Part shown: positions 45,051 to 56,090 of the stretch, piece by piece
Position numbering within the stretch: position 1 is the stretch's first letter
Layout of the letters: the number at the start of each line of letters is the position of its first letter
Assembly: GCA_947095585.1 (NCBI GenBank)
Contig: OX352761.1
Coordinates: 112,951,890 to 113,015,889 of the forward strand
Length of the DNA: 64,000 nucleotides
DNA from: Nephrocerus scutellatus
Taxonomy: Eukaryota; Arthropoda; Insecta; Diptera; Pipunculidae
Direction: 5' to 3'
Made by a program: the position numbers and the translations under genes
Notes under the pieces: generated by a model
Databases searched by the model: none
Seen by the model: only the letters and a program-made list of their open reading frames with translations
Told to the model about the DNA's origin: nothing

Positions 45051-45172
45051 TTGCACTATTCGCTGCGGTGCTTTCTGTGTTAGGTTTTGTACAAACATAA
45101 TGCCTATAGCAGCATCATACTGACTGTGTGTTATGTGATGCGTTGCTTTGTACTTACTATAACCTATATATA

Positions 45173-45566
45173 TAGGGTTTTTCAATAAGAGCACTTCAAC
45201 TTTTTTTCTTGAACTGAAGCCCTGGCGGCTGCGATGTTTTCAACACTTCGAGCACTTCTTGCTCTCGAGGGCACCGGAACATTATGTAGCGAAAACGTAG
45301 ACTCAAATTTTGCCACTATACGGTCGATTGTCGAACGGGCTGGCTTGTTAAATGGACCGTAAAATGGCCGTAATGCTCTTAAAGTAGCGGCAACAGAACG
45401 ATTATTTTGATAAAAAATTTGCACAATTTGCAATCGCTGTTCACCGTTCCATGATGAAATGTATACTAATGAAGTTTCCAAATGACAAAATAACAATAAA
45501 AAATATGGCGTCGTTCGCCGTCCCTATCGGAGAAAAGTTGAAGCGCACCTGTTGAAACACCCGATA
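45173..45566 (-). mobile_element. internally deleted mariner-like element with both ends
   Basis: About 390 bp between TA-rich flanks. The ends are GGGTTTTTCAATAAGAGCAC and, reverse-complemented, GGGTGTTTCAACAGGTGCGC, both leading to TTCAAC. The minus strand encodes the N-terminal ~85 residues of a transposase: QRLQIVQIFYQNNRSVAATL, RALRPFYGPFNKPARSTI, ARSARSVENIAAARASVQE. It then runs straight into the far end. The catalytic domain is absent. Different family from the rosa-type copy at 49.4 kb. Confidence 0.8.
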
Positions 45567-48115
45567 TATAGGTATAAATAAATAAATAAATGTCTGCTGG
45601 TTTGTAATACGACACGAAAACTCAAAAACTAGACAGCCGATTGATCTGAAACTTTCATAGTCTTAACAAAATCTCGGTATACCACATAAGGCGAATACGA
45701 TCGAGATGGTGCTTTGTTTAGGTTTAGGCAATAGTATACCCCTCCCGTGGTAGTGAGGGAGAGGCGAAGATTCATGCGTGCAGGTGGCGGAGCGTCCGGA
45801 AAAAAGGTATTATATTATATTTATGTACCTACTTTTAGTCACCTTGTCTAATTTGCCATTGACATATTTACAACTAAGATAAGACCACAAATAAAAAATA
45901 CCGACTTTCTTAAAGCGCAGTCATTAATTAGACACATATCCAGGTAAAGTCGTTGATTTATAATTAGCGCTGCTGGCGGCCACTGTCCGATAAGAGAACT
46001 CAATGACAGCCACAGCAGCTACTTAGAAGTCAAGGAAAAACAATAAGACCCCCATTAACCATTAAGTAAATCCCTTCGTCTTTCTTCAAACACTCGACTC
46101 ACTTGTTAAGGATATAAAAATACCGTTAAATCGGTGACAAGTTACTGCACCGACGGCCAAAAAAAAATCCTTGCACGCGACATCACGCAATGCCTATTGT
46201 CAGACAGCAGAGAGATATTTGTTTGCACTTTAACGCGTTGTCGTGGATCACCCCTTTCGCAAAGAATCGTCGTCTTTGAGCCTGTAAGTCATGCAAATGT
46301 TTGGCTTTATTGGAACACGCAATTACGCTTATCTAAATTACTCGCGCTCAGTTAAATTGCGTATCAAACAAATAAACACAAACAGTACCCGGTACCCGTA
46401 CCGATGAAATCCACACCAAACCGCATCATGGAAATAAAAATATAAATCACGCCCAGTATATTGCTTCGCCGAAGAACTTCTTGGGAGTTTTAGGCTTGAA
46501 ATTGGCTGGCTCGCGTAACTAATTAAAATGCGCACAGATTTGCCGACGTGCACATCGCTTTAAGCAAGACACATCATATCCTGTAGATAATACTTGCAAG
46601 GATCAACTGTCGACACGCTGCGCCAGTTTCGAACGACATTTATAATAGGTTGCGTCTCCGGAGCGATGCGCAGAGCAGTGTCATCACACCCGATGCGCAA
46701 CACCCAATTAAGGGGTTAAGCAGCCCCGCAGGAGTTTCTCTTATTATCTTTGGCAGCAGCAGCACTGCTATCGCAGAGTGTGTCCAACATCGCAGATAAA
46801 AATCCGCGAAGAACATATTTAAATTACAACGCCACACCACCACCAAACAACCAACTGTCAGATACACTAGCGGTCCTTCTATAACGTTGACAGCAGCGTC
46901 AGCGAACGGGTTCCTTGTTTCAGCTTGGAATTGAAACGATTCCCTGGGCTTGTAACGTTGTGCTTTCTTCCAAATTAACCCTTTTTCATCTGTCGACAGA
47001 TTCTTCCCGTTAACATTAACGGAAACGCATTCATCTTGTTAAGACATCAAAATTTAGTGTCCCGCATTGGCAATGGTTTGGTTGATAACCCGAAAGGAAA
47101 GCGAAAGAAATTAAAAGGATTTTCGTTGGGATTCACTTATTACTATGTAAAGTATGGGACAAGGAAATGGATATCAAAGGGTATTAGAGGACTTGTGGAA
47201 CGCTCATCATTATCATCTGGTTTGGATGTGTCATTATTATCTGTGTATGTGTTCTGTGCAGCATACTCGTAATGGCTCTGTGGGTGGTTGGCTCATTTCC
47301 AATTCGCAAAAAGTATCAAATTTCATTGTTGTCAACGCCAAGGCAACCGTTGCGCCTCTCGGCAGGCAACTTTAATTCAAAGAACATGTGAAAGGGTTGC
47401 TGTAACGCGGAAAAACAGTAATGTGCGGAACGTTATACGAGTTTTAATAATTAAAATATCCAGGAACAAAATGTTTTTCTTTTCTTCTTCACATCTCAGT
47501 AAATGAAAGAGCCCAAAAACGTACACATTTTTGCCTACAAATGCTCCATTTAGATTGAGCCAATAATTGAAGCTTGTGAAGCCACTGAATTTTTTCAATT
47601 GGATTGCTTTGCAATTATTAGGCTCGTCGATGAAATAAAAAAAGGGTTTGACAGTAGCCATGGTTATTGTACCATCAATATGAATTTATTTTTTTCATTA
47701 AATTACGCTTGATTACATTTTTATGGGCCAAAAAAGAGCCGAAGTATTTTGGAGTAGGATGTTAACAGTAACAGCATTTAGCATCTTTCCTCCTTTATCA
47801 AAATTTTGCTAAACAGAATTAAATATTTTTTAAATAATGCTGCTTTAGCGTGTTGAGAGTAAACTTCCAAAAATGTAACCTTGCAGTTTGTAGACTTTTT
47901 TTTTTCATTTTCCTTCCCAAGGGAAAAATACCACAATCAGTATCAGAATTCATACAATACAATTCTATAATAAAATATAAGTTTTTAATGTTGTTTTTTA
48001 ACTTTTATATAAATACAATATTAATATAAACTTTAGATTTCCGCTTAAAAAGATTCAAGCTACATTAAAATTCCCGTTCCCGTTTCTTACACAACAAATC
48101 TACGAGTTTGTGTCA
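45567..48115. other. no gene seen
   Basis: Mixed intergenic DNA with unsupported open frames (46134-46355, 46640-46867, 47036-47272). TAAATAAATAAATAAATG at 45578-45592 is a short microsatellite. Confidence 0.5.
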
Positions 48116-48533
48116 TTATCCATTGCGTTGCTGATAGTAGTGATGACCGTGAGCCGGCGAAAATCTTGGGTGAGTGTACCTTGGTGCAGTTCTAAACAAC
48201 ACTACATAAAAGAAAAAAAAAATACCAAACTCACTTTGCATTTGATTAGATACTTTGTAATTAGACTCACAAGCACCACCATTAGCTGGATTAATATTAA
48301 GGATGGGATCCAAAAATTCCTGCTCTACAAATTGCAATTGCTTAGGTGATATCGGCAATGAACGATCCTGAGAATTTAATTCAAATCTTTAATATGTTTC
48401 CTTAAAGTTATTAAGAAAATAATTAAACACAATAACTCACTGGTTCTGGTTCAGTTTGTCCAAGAGCAAAGGGGAACACCAACAGCAGCACGATCGGTAA
48501 CAGGCTACTGGCGAGAATAAATTTTAATTTCAT
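48116..48533 (-). CDS. small secreted peptide of unknown function (91 aa, three exons)
   Basis: Exons 48441-48533, 48271-48367 and 48116-48201. The introns are 73 bp (GTGAGTTATT..TTCTCAG) and 69 bp (GTGAGTCTAA..TTTATGTAG with a T10 tract). The protein starts MKLKFILASSLLPIVLLLVF, a signal peptide ending ..PFALG. An acidic-proline QTEPEP segment follows, then SPKQLQFVEQEFLDPILNI and a basic, His/Tyr-rich tail (RYTHPRFSPAHGHHYYQQRN). No Cys in the mature part. Intron 2 is a multiple of three and has no stop, so retention would still give a protein (~114 aa) with one Cys. A TATA box lies 72 bp upstream. I do not recognise the family; a peptide precursor or accessory secreted factor is possible. 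Confidence 0.72.
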
Positions 48534-48604
48534 GTTTCTTTTGTTTATGTCCACAACTAGGCGATCTTGTCAGTTCGTTTACTTGTTAGTGAGTGATGAG
48601 TGAT

Positions 48605-48612
48605 CTTATATT
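48605..48612 (-). promoter_or_regulatory. TATA box of the 48-kb secreted-peptide gene
   Basis: AATATAAG on the minus strand, 72 bp before the ATG. Initiator-like TCACTCACT words lie about 20 bp further on, so the leader would be short. Confidence 0.5.
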
Positions 48613-49009
48613 TAAGATGGAAAATTACAAAATTTGCAAAACATAATCATAATGTGCATCTTGGGAATGAATGTACATTTGAAGTTTTATTTACGATTTT
48701 ACAATGCGATTATTGCTGCTTCAATCAATGGAGAGATTTAGAATTTTCCAGGTTATCGCAAGTGCTCTTTGGGGTACTCTTCAGGCTTCCGGCGATAATG
48801 TAAATAATAACACTATTAGTACTTGTAGCACTAGTGTTGAAAGGCAAATCAAATATATTGCTTAAAATTACCTAGGAAACTTTCATGCTGTGTCTTTTAT
48901 CTTATCTTAGGTTTGTGACAGGGTTAATTAGGTTGCAAAGAATTCATTTCGTTACCACGATCGCGAACACAAATTTGGATTGTTTACAAACATTGTTGAA
49001 GCTTGTAAT
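48613..49009. other. no gene seen
   Basis: AT-rich DNA, short unsupported open frame at 48600-48803. Confidence 0.4.
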
Positions 49010-49418
49010 TGTGTTTGATGACATGTGTTGCGTGACGCTTTTGGCGCGTGTGATGGGTTGAATTTTTTTTCGACTTCCACACGACATCGAGAGCTGAAAT
49101 TTTGTAAGTGCCTAAGTCCAAAACAGTATTTTTTATATTTCGAGTATGACGCGTGTCGCGTATGATGGGTTGAAATTTTTTTCGATTTATTTGAGGTCCT
49201 GTTAACCACCTTTCACACGACCATGAAAGTTGAAATTTTGCGGGCATCTAATTCCAAAATAACATTTTTTATATTCCACGTATTCCACGTCAAGTTTCGC
49301 GTGAGGCACGTGTGTTGGTTTTAAAATCGCGCCATTTTCTCGTTTATGATATATTTTTTAACCACTTTCGCACGACCTAGAGGGGTGAAGTTTTGTGAGC
49401 GGCGCAATGTCAGATATA
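49010..49418 (-). mobile_element. element S, copy 3, cut by the mariner
   Basis: Three units with CCACACGACATCGAGAGCTG, CACACGACCATGAAAGTTG and CGCACGACCTAGAGGGGTG anchors at about 49078, 49215 and 49372. The unit words GACGCGTGTCGCGT and TTTTATATTYC are present. The copy stops at CGCAATGTCAGATA, where the mariner's TA target site is. The repeat does not continue beyond the mariner. Confidence 0.7.
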
Positions 49419-50714
49419 AAGGGTGTTTTTTTAGGAGGTTTGTTTTTCTGATAGATGTCGTTTTATTTTATGACAGTTGTTTTGACAGCTCAAAGTGGCA
49501 TTTCTACTCAGTATTGTTTGGCAAATCATTATGAATAGGTTAACTCCAGAACAACGTTTTCAAATCGTGGAAATTTATTTTCAAAATCAGTGTTCAATTA
49601 AAAATGTTTATAGAGCACTTCGTGAATTTTATGGTGCACATAATCGTCCGTCAGAGACCACCATAAAGAACGTAATTACCAAATTTCGGTCTACATTCAC
49701 TCTTTTGGATGCCAAGCCACCGACAAGAATGAGAAGAGTTCGTACAGAAGAAAATATTGCTGTCGTTGAGGCCAGTGTCGAAGAAAACGACAATTTATCG
49801 ATTCGTCGTCGTGCTCAGCAAATTGGACTTTGTCCATCGACTTTATGGAAAATTTTACGTAAAGATTTGGGTTTGATGCCATACAAAATTCAATTGGTGC
49901 AAGAATTAAAGCCACACGACCATCGTTTGCGCCGTGAATTCAGTGATTGGTCGTTAAATCAATTGAACGAAGATCCATTTTTTTACCGTAAAATTCTCTT
50001 CAGTGATGAGGCGCATTTTTTGTTAAATGGATACGTCAACAAACAAAATTGTCGCATTTGGAGCAAAGATAATCCACACGCCGTTCAAGAATTACCAATG
50101 CATCCTGATAAATGTACTGTTTGGTGCGGTCTATGGGCTGGTGGGATCATCGGTCCATATTTCTTTAAAAATGAGGAAGGACGACGCGTTACCGTGAATG
50201 GAAATCGATACAGAACCATGTTAAATGAGTTTTTGTTGTCAAATCTTGAAGATATGGATATGGATGAAATGTGGTTTCAACAAGATGGTGCCACTTGCCA
50301 TACAGCACGTGAAACAATCGACTTATTGAAAGAAACTTTCAACGACAACATTATTTCGAGAAATGGTCCGGTGAATTGGCCTCCGCGTTCGTGCGATTTG
50401 ACGCCACTCGATTACTTTTTGTGGGGATACGTGAAGTCATTGGTTTATGTGGATAAACCTCAATCGATTGACGCTTTTGAAACCAATATTCAACGTGTCA
50501 TTGCTGACATACGCCCTCAAATGCTTGAAAAAGTGCTGGAAAATTGGACCTCCAGAATGACATTTGTGAAAAATAGTCGTGGTAGCCATATGCCAGAAAT
50601 TGTGTTTAAATGTTAAATGCCAAAAAATTATCTACCAAATAAATTTGGTCATTTCATAATTTTATATGTGTTTTATTCAAAAAAAAATCGGCAACCTCTT
50701 AAAAAAACACCCGT
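49419..50714 (+). mobile_element. intact rosa-type (DD41D) mariner
   Basis: 1296 bp flanked by TA on both sides. The left end AAGGGTGTTTTTTTAGGAGG and reverse-complemented right end ACGGGTGTTTTTTTAAGAGG differ at two of 20 positions. One uninterrupted transposase frame fills it. The internally deleted relative at 7772-8081 shares both ends. Confidence 0.93.
49531..50616 (+). CDS. mariner transposase, DD41D (rosa) type
   Basis: 361 residues from the MNRLTPEQRF start; an in-frame ATG 12 codons upstream lies in the leader and lacks similarity. It excises and reinserts the element at TA. Domains: two helix-turn-helix motifs (about residues 5-55 and 85-112, with IRRRAQQIGL and PSTLWKILR), then the RNase H-like catalytic domain. 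The catalytic acids are D159 in LFSDEAHF, D252 in FQQDGATCH and D294 in CDLTPLDYF. The last two are separated by 41 residues, the spacing that defines the rosa subfamily known from tephritid flies. The C-terminal block is MTFVKNSRGSHMPEIVF. No stop, frameshift or catalytic change is seen, so activity is possible. Length is close to other mariners (~345-360). Confidence 0.95.
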   Translation: MNRLTPEQRFQIVEIYFQNQCSIKNVYRALREFYGAHNRPSETTIKNVITKFRSTFTLLDAKPPTRMRRVRTEENIAVVEASVEENDNLSIRRRAQQIGLCPSTLWKILRKDLGLMPYKIQLVQELKPHDHRLRREFSDWSLNQLNEDPFFYRKILFSDEAHFLLNGYVNKQNCRIWSKDNPHAVQELPMHPDKCTVWCGLWAGGIIGPYFFKNEEGRRVTVNGNRYRTMLNEFLLSNLEDMDMDEMWFQQDGATCHTARETIDLLKETFNDNIISRNGPVNWPPRSCDLTPLDYFLWGYVKSLVYVDKPQSIDAFETNIQRVIADIRPQMLEKVLENWTSRMTFVKNSRGSHMPEIVFKC

Positions 50715-51529
50715 TATTATAGGTAAATTGTGCAATATTCCAAAAAAATATTCTATATAAAGATATTATTGTAGATTTATTTTTAGTTTCAAATGATGAC
50801 TAAAAATAAAAATAGGCGAGGGCTTTAAAATCTAGCTAATATTAATGTGCACACTAAAAAATTTCTTAGTATTAGGTATATAGGGTTATATTACGTATTT
50901 GTACGCCTTTAAAAAATGCTTAAATATATTTAATGTCAAATATTTAGACTTTGAAACACCCAGTATCACTCTTACTTCTTAGCTTGATTGAATAACATGA
51001 TCCAAATTGTGATAAAATTCAAAAAATAACTTGCTCCCTTAATAGTATGCAATTATTTTAAATGATTACTTGATGAGTTTTATCTCGCTTGAATCGTGTA
51101 CGAATACCTGGAATAACAGGTCAATTTAAGTGCAAAAACGCGACCTATAATGGGGTCGTTGACATTAGTCGTCAAAATGTTTATTTTTTATGCTTGACTG
51201 TATAAATCTTAAAAGGGAACATTTGCTAAGAGTTTCTCACTTCCTATACAATCTCAGTAGTAATCCTTAGTAATGACAGCTTTTAATTTTTAACGACGCT
51301 GAATACTACAGTTGAAGTTTCAAATGTAATTGTCATGATTTCAACTGAGGCTTATTAAGTATGTATTATTTTATCCGCAATCGACTAATAATGGGGATTG
51401 ACAGTCGAAGTGTTACTAAATCACAAGGCTGTAATTTCATCATTTACGTATATTTTTATTAAAATTTTTTAGAGTATATTAAAAACCTTTAAAATTTTAT
51501 GAAATATACACTACCGCTCGATATAGCAA
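50715..51529. other. no gene seen
   Basis: AT-rich DNA to the right of the mariner; no repeat or coding signal recognised. Confidence 0.45.
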
Positions 51530-52020
51530 CCTTTGGCGCAGATGATAGCGTAGGGTCTCTTAACGAAGGCATATTTTTTTCGACACCTTGGCCTTCAAAA
51601 TGGACCATATCGAGAAGTCCATTGGATTTCAGTCTTGTGACTATGGACGTCATTGTAGTGAAGATATAAAATTTGGGAAAATTTTTGTGTCAAACCAGCT
51701 TTATGATGTGATAGCTCTGAGACCTGTTGGAATGTCCAGCGGTTGTTACCGAATTGATTGTGTACTCAAGATAACAACGCATCATTTAATGCCTTTTGTC
51801 GGTATATTTCTTGATTCACCTTGACACTCTGATCAATAAAGACTAGCGGAGAACGACTATTTGCAGTTACAGCTGCCCAAACCATCACAGAAGCCGGAGC
51901 TTGTTTGCAATGAGCAACTCGCTTCTCCAAACTGTTGTTGTACTTGCCCTCTAACCACAGACGATCATTATGTTTGTGTATCTATTGTTGAACCATAAAA
52001 CAATGTTTGGACCCGTAAGG
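51530..52020 (-). pseudogene. Tc1/mariner-like transposase remnant
   Basis: Minus-strand frames: TLFYGSTIDTQT-like, a CDGLGSCNCK-type (VWAAVTANS) block, a QEIYRQKALNDALLP-like block, QDSAPSHHKA-like, KIFPNFISSLQ-x-RP and SQD-x-NPMDFSIWSILKAKVS. The last is the usual SPDLNPxDFxxWxxLKxKV catalytic block. Multiple frameshifts and stops. Confidence 0.6.
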
Positions 52021-52164
52021 TGGCGCTGGAGTCAAGATATTTACGAAAATGTATATTTATGTTCCAAGAGTAGAGCTGCGATTGTATATGAAAATTTGTT
52101 GGAAAAAATGGTGAAATGTTAAAAATATTCCGTCATTATTGACGGGTTTTCACTACTAGTTTGT

Positions 52165-52505
52165 GAGATAACTAGCTGTTAGCCCCGGTGTTACCTGGGA
52201 TCACCCCCTAAGATATCAGGATTTGTCAACATAACAGGCGTTGCCTCGCTGCCACCTCCCCTCCCTTCTGAACTAACCAAACTGAACCCCACACAAATAA
52301 CCACCCCACTGACCCACACCAACTTACCCCTTCCCAACACTGGCCAACACCACTAAGTCCCGCCCAATCCACTGACCAAACTGTAGTTTATAACTTTCAG
52401 TGCAAGACCCTATGCAATGGTAAAACGTGATCAAAATCGGTCGAGTAGTTTCGAAGATTACCTCTTACACACAAACAAATCTTTAAAATATTAGTTTGGA
52501 TTTCC
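52165..52505 (-). repeat. dispersed repeat X-related element, copy 3 (inverted)
   Basis: Runs from a CTAGCTGTTAGCCCCGGTGT leader through a C-rich stretch (CCCACACAAATAACCACCCC) to AAAATCGGTCGAGTAGTTTC, GAAGATTACCTCTTACACAC and AAATCTTTAAAATATTAGTT. The last part is the reverse complement of the start of repeat X (6555, 44885). The C-rich leader resembles 42585-42690. So X and the leader of Z may be two ends of one element family. Confidence 0.55.
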
Positions 52506-52634
52506 TAATTAATCTTACCACGAAGTCGTAAAAATCGTAACGACTATAATATTCTATGTGTTAATGGAAGCTTACAACTAAACCGCGGAAATGCAACTAT
52601 ACTCGTATATCTTATAATCGTTTTTATAAATTGT

Positions 52635-52690
52635 ACATGCTTTAAGTGACTCGCACCCTTATAATGCCAAGGCACAGTGTGGGCGTACAT
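52635..52690 (+). repeat. dispersed repeat A, copy 4
   Basis: GACTCGCACCCTTATAATGC, CAAGGCACAGTGTGGGCG; a short match to 1920-1980. Confidence 0.45.
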
Positions 52691-53329
52691 TTTTGATAGA
52701 CGATGGAAAAATGCACCAAAGACACTGATTTGGCAGAAGAATCTTGTCCGCCAGTAAGCAACGGAGCAGGGGTGGAGGTGCTGGCCCAATTAATATCAAG
52801 GGGGAAAAACTATCCTGCCTTTTATTCATCTTGGAATTGTAAAAAGTAATTCGAGACTCTAATTTAACATTACATCACATCTAGTTTCTATGTATACATC
52901 AATATACTGGCTTACACAGATGAAAGAAGAAGAACAGCCACATAGCATGCCAACTCGTATTACTAGTTTTGACGGAGTAAGCGCATATCATATCCGTGGT
53001 AAAAATCAATGCTAATGCAAATGTGATTTGTGCAATACAATAAAGCCTTAAATAAAAAAAAATATAATTATAACAGTATAACAGTCCACTGTACCTCATA
53101 GTAATTGTTGCATAAAAACTATAGACTGAATTTCACGACAAAGGCACAAAGACTGAAGGCTAAAAGAAGACATCTAGATTCATATGGTGGATGTTAAGAA
53201 ACCCCAAAATGAAAATGATGTCACAGCAAACTGGCTAAAATTTGGATGAAAATTGAAAACAAGAGAGTTATAGTTTAAAAGAACTAGCTTTGATACAGAC
53301 ATAATTATTATGCTGGTTAAAAGAAAGGC
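52691..53329. other. no gene seen
   Basis: AT-rich DNA without recognised features. Confidence 0.4.
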
Positions 53330-54010
53330 TTGTATCAAATATTAAATTGCTTAAGTCTTAAAAGAATACAGTTATTTAAAGTACATATATTAACCGTCAA
53401 AGAAGAACGTTTAATTCTTTGAAAATAAATATTAACACATATACTTATATTTAATTTTAGATCATTTTTACAACTTAAAAAATAATATAAAGGTAAAAAG
53501 AGTCCAGGCCCCATATTTGATTTTTCAGGTACTCCAAAATATATTTTTTTTGTCTGGAATACGAATCTACGATAAGAACTTTCTGTGATCAACCAAATAG
53601 GGCAGATTTCAGTAATAGTAAATGGGACCAATCACCAGAAGAGATAAGCTGATACAGCCGATTGCTTTAACACAATAAATATAAACTATGTTAAATTTTC
53701 AATTCTCAAATTCTTCATATACATATACACACTCATGCTTAGAATACTAAATAGTTTGGAAATAGCTCGGTGATTTTTAATTAAATGTTTATAACCCTTT
53801 GTAAATATAGGGGATTTAATGGAAACTCTCCAGTCATCCAAAAATATTCTTAACCGCAGAAATACATTGAAGAAAAAACAAAGGGGAATTGTTAATAAAC
53901 AGTCAGCACAATATTTTAAGACTTTAGGAAAAATACCAAGCCGATCAGATATGACTTTAGATGGTTTACTTTGAAGAGCGAAAACAAAGAGTGTTTTAGG
54001 TTTATTCAAA
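53330..54010 (-). mobile_element. LINE remnant (reverse transcriptase)
   Basis: Minus strand: a DRLGIFPKVLKYCADCLLTI stretch, then GIFPDDWKVS-like (RIFLDDWRVS), SPIFTKGYKHLIKNHRAISK, then YFGVPEKSNMGPGLFLPLYY (VPQGSxLGPLLFLL in intact elements) and NDLKLNISIC. Jockey/R1-like; dead. Confidence 0.7.
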
Positions 54011-54049
54011 AACAAGTTATTGTAAAAAAAACTTAGTTTTATGTATACA

Positions 54050-54850
54050 CGCATCACATGCGTAACACTCTTCCACACGCGTTATACGAGTCTCACGTTG
54101 AACAGGTGCCAAACGCGTCTTACGATGCCGCTTAGAAATGTTGCATGAGACTAAGCAGGGCACAGAATTTCAGTTCTATAGGACGTGTAAAATTTAATTA
54201 AAAAAGAACCTCAATGAAGTCAAAATATCTCGAGACATGCGTCATACGCGGGAACTCTGAAATGCCCGTTAGGCTGAGTTGCTCACAAAATTTGAGCTCT
54301 CTAGATCTTGTGAAAGTTGCTTACAAGGACCGCGAAAAAACCGAAAAAACCGAAAAAACTTGTGACACGCGCCACACGGGATCAGAAATGACATTGTTGA
54401 ATATGAAACTAAGCTCGTCACAAAATTTCAACTCTCTAGGATCTAAGACGTTAAAAGTTGGTTAAAAAGCACCTCAAAGAGGTCAAAAAAACACTCGCAA
54501 AACACGTTACACGCGGAATTTCAGAAATACTCTATGTCGTGTTAAAGTTGCTAAAAGGACCTAAAAAAAGTCGGACCGAAAAATCACGACACGCGTCACA
54601 CGCGGGATCAGAGTTGGCAATGGAAGTAAGCTGCTCACAAAATTTCAACTGTCTAGGACGTGTAAACGTTGGTTAATAAAGGCCTCAAAGAACTACAAAA
54701 TAGAAAACTCGCGCCAAATGTCACACTCGGAATTTCATAAATGGCCATGAGACTGAACTGCGCACAAAATTTGAGCTGTCTAGGTCGTGTAAAAGTTGCT
54801 TAAAAAGACCTAAACACAGACAAACAGAGGGGCCAAGTCAAGTTTAATTC
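54050..54850 (+). mobile_element. element S, copy 4 (six units)
   Basis: Anchors TCTAGGTCGTGTAAAAGTTG-like at about 54175, 54300, 54435, 54535, 54650 and 54780, spacings 100-135 bp. The right end ACAGACAAACAGAGGGGCCA, AGTCAAGTTTAAT matches the 33.1-kb copy. The hairpin-bearing left end is absent. Units carry CACGCGTCACACGCGGG-like words and ACAAAATTTSAGCTCTCTAG. Confidence 0.75.
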
Positions 54851-55439
54851 GTTTATTACCATAAAACCAGAATGTATTAGCTTATTAGGTATGGCAAAGA
54901 CGCATATTGCAACGATTCTGCCAATAGACATAAGAAAAAAATGAAAAAAGTCCCCATTTCATTTGGGTTACTAATTCTTTAATAAATTAATTAATTACTT
55001 TCTCATCTTCATAAGCGGAACCGATCAACACAGCAGTGCATCTAATTTGTGGTTTCTTGTTTACATTAACGTTTTTGAAATAAACACCTGAGAAACTTTT
55101 CTTATATCGTTGACGTTGGTAAAGAACCTGCAATTAATATAAGCTTTGTTTCGATTTTGGGGACTTTTATGCAATAGATTCGTGAAATATGAAACAGTTT
55201 CTAAGCAATGAACGGGTGTGAAGACAAAAAATGCCACAGAATAGTTCTATAAATAAACTCACATAACGCGAATAACTTAATGTATTGAAGCCGATTTTTA
55301 TAGCATTTTAGTGGCAAGTAATTAATTAAATCAGGAATTTCTACAAAAACAGCAACTGTGAGTCTATCGGTTTAAAATCTCAATCAATTTTTTAAAACTG
55401 CACTTAGGTGCTTTATTTGCCAAGCGGTTTAGTTGCACA
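54851..55439. other. no gene seen
   Basis: AT-rich spacer. Confidence 0.4.
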
Positions 55440-56090
55440 CATTGTGACGCAACATTGAGGATGCGTTCGATAACGCTGGCTACGACTCAATAAAAAGAGT
55501 AATTAGTAACAGAGGTATCGAGAGTTCAACCAAACAATGGGCAAGGGCCATGCTGGAAAGTCGAGTCATTACTTCCTCCTCAGGGGTGTACCTGTGTCTG
55601 TGACTGCAGTTTAGGGCTGCCTGAAAGGAGGCGTAAGCTCGCCCCTTTTATGGTCACTTGTCATAGACAACCTTCCAGCCAATCTACATAGATCGGTCTA
55701 CATCGCCATTAGTTATGCTGACGATTTGACAATCATTATTAGTGGTAAGTAGTACAGCACGACCATAACAAATGTCATTCAAGATGCGGTACTTCACGTC
55801 TTAGAATGGTGCAGTAGATAAGGACTTTCCGTCAATCAATCAATCAATAAAGGGCACTACATTAGAGTATTCCAGTGAGTTAAATATCTCGGAGTCATCC
55901 TGCAAAAAATTTTACTTGACTTAAGTGTCATGGTTTTGATGCTTTAAGTCTAGGATTACTCCTCCTTGATCTTAATTACTGATGAGTTATGACTATATCG
56001 ACTCTGTAAGCTAGTATCTAGCGGGTTGTAATTGTAAAAATTGCTTTAAAACCTTTACTTGGCTTATCACCTTGATGATGCCTCCTTACC
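55440..56090 (+). mobile_element. LINE remnant (reverse transcriptase)
   Basis: Plus-strand frames: IEDAFDNAGYDSIKRVISNR, GIESSTKQWARAMLESRVIT, a GCLKGGVSSPLLWSLVIDNL-like block, SYADDLTIIISG and VKYLGVIL. The YADD box survives but there are internal stops. Same family as 25960-27400 by wording. Confidence 0.78.

Noticed and set aside
46134..47272. Several 60-80-codon frames as possible small genes
   Set aside because: No signal peptide, domain, promoter or poly(A) signal in a consistent order.
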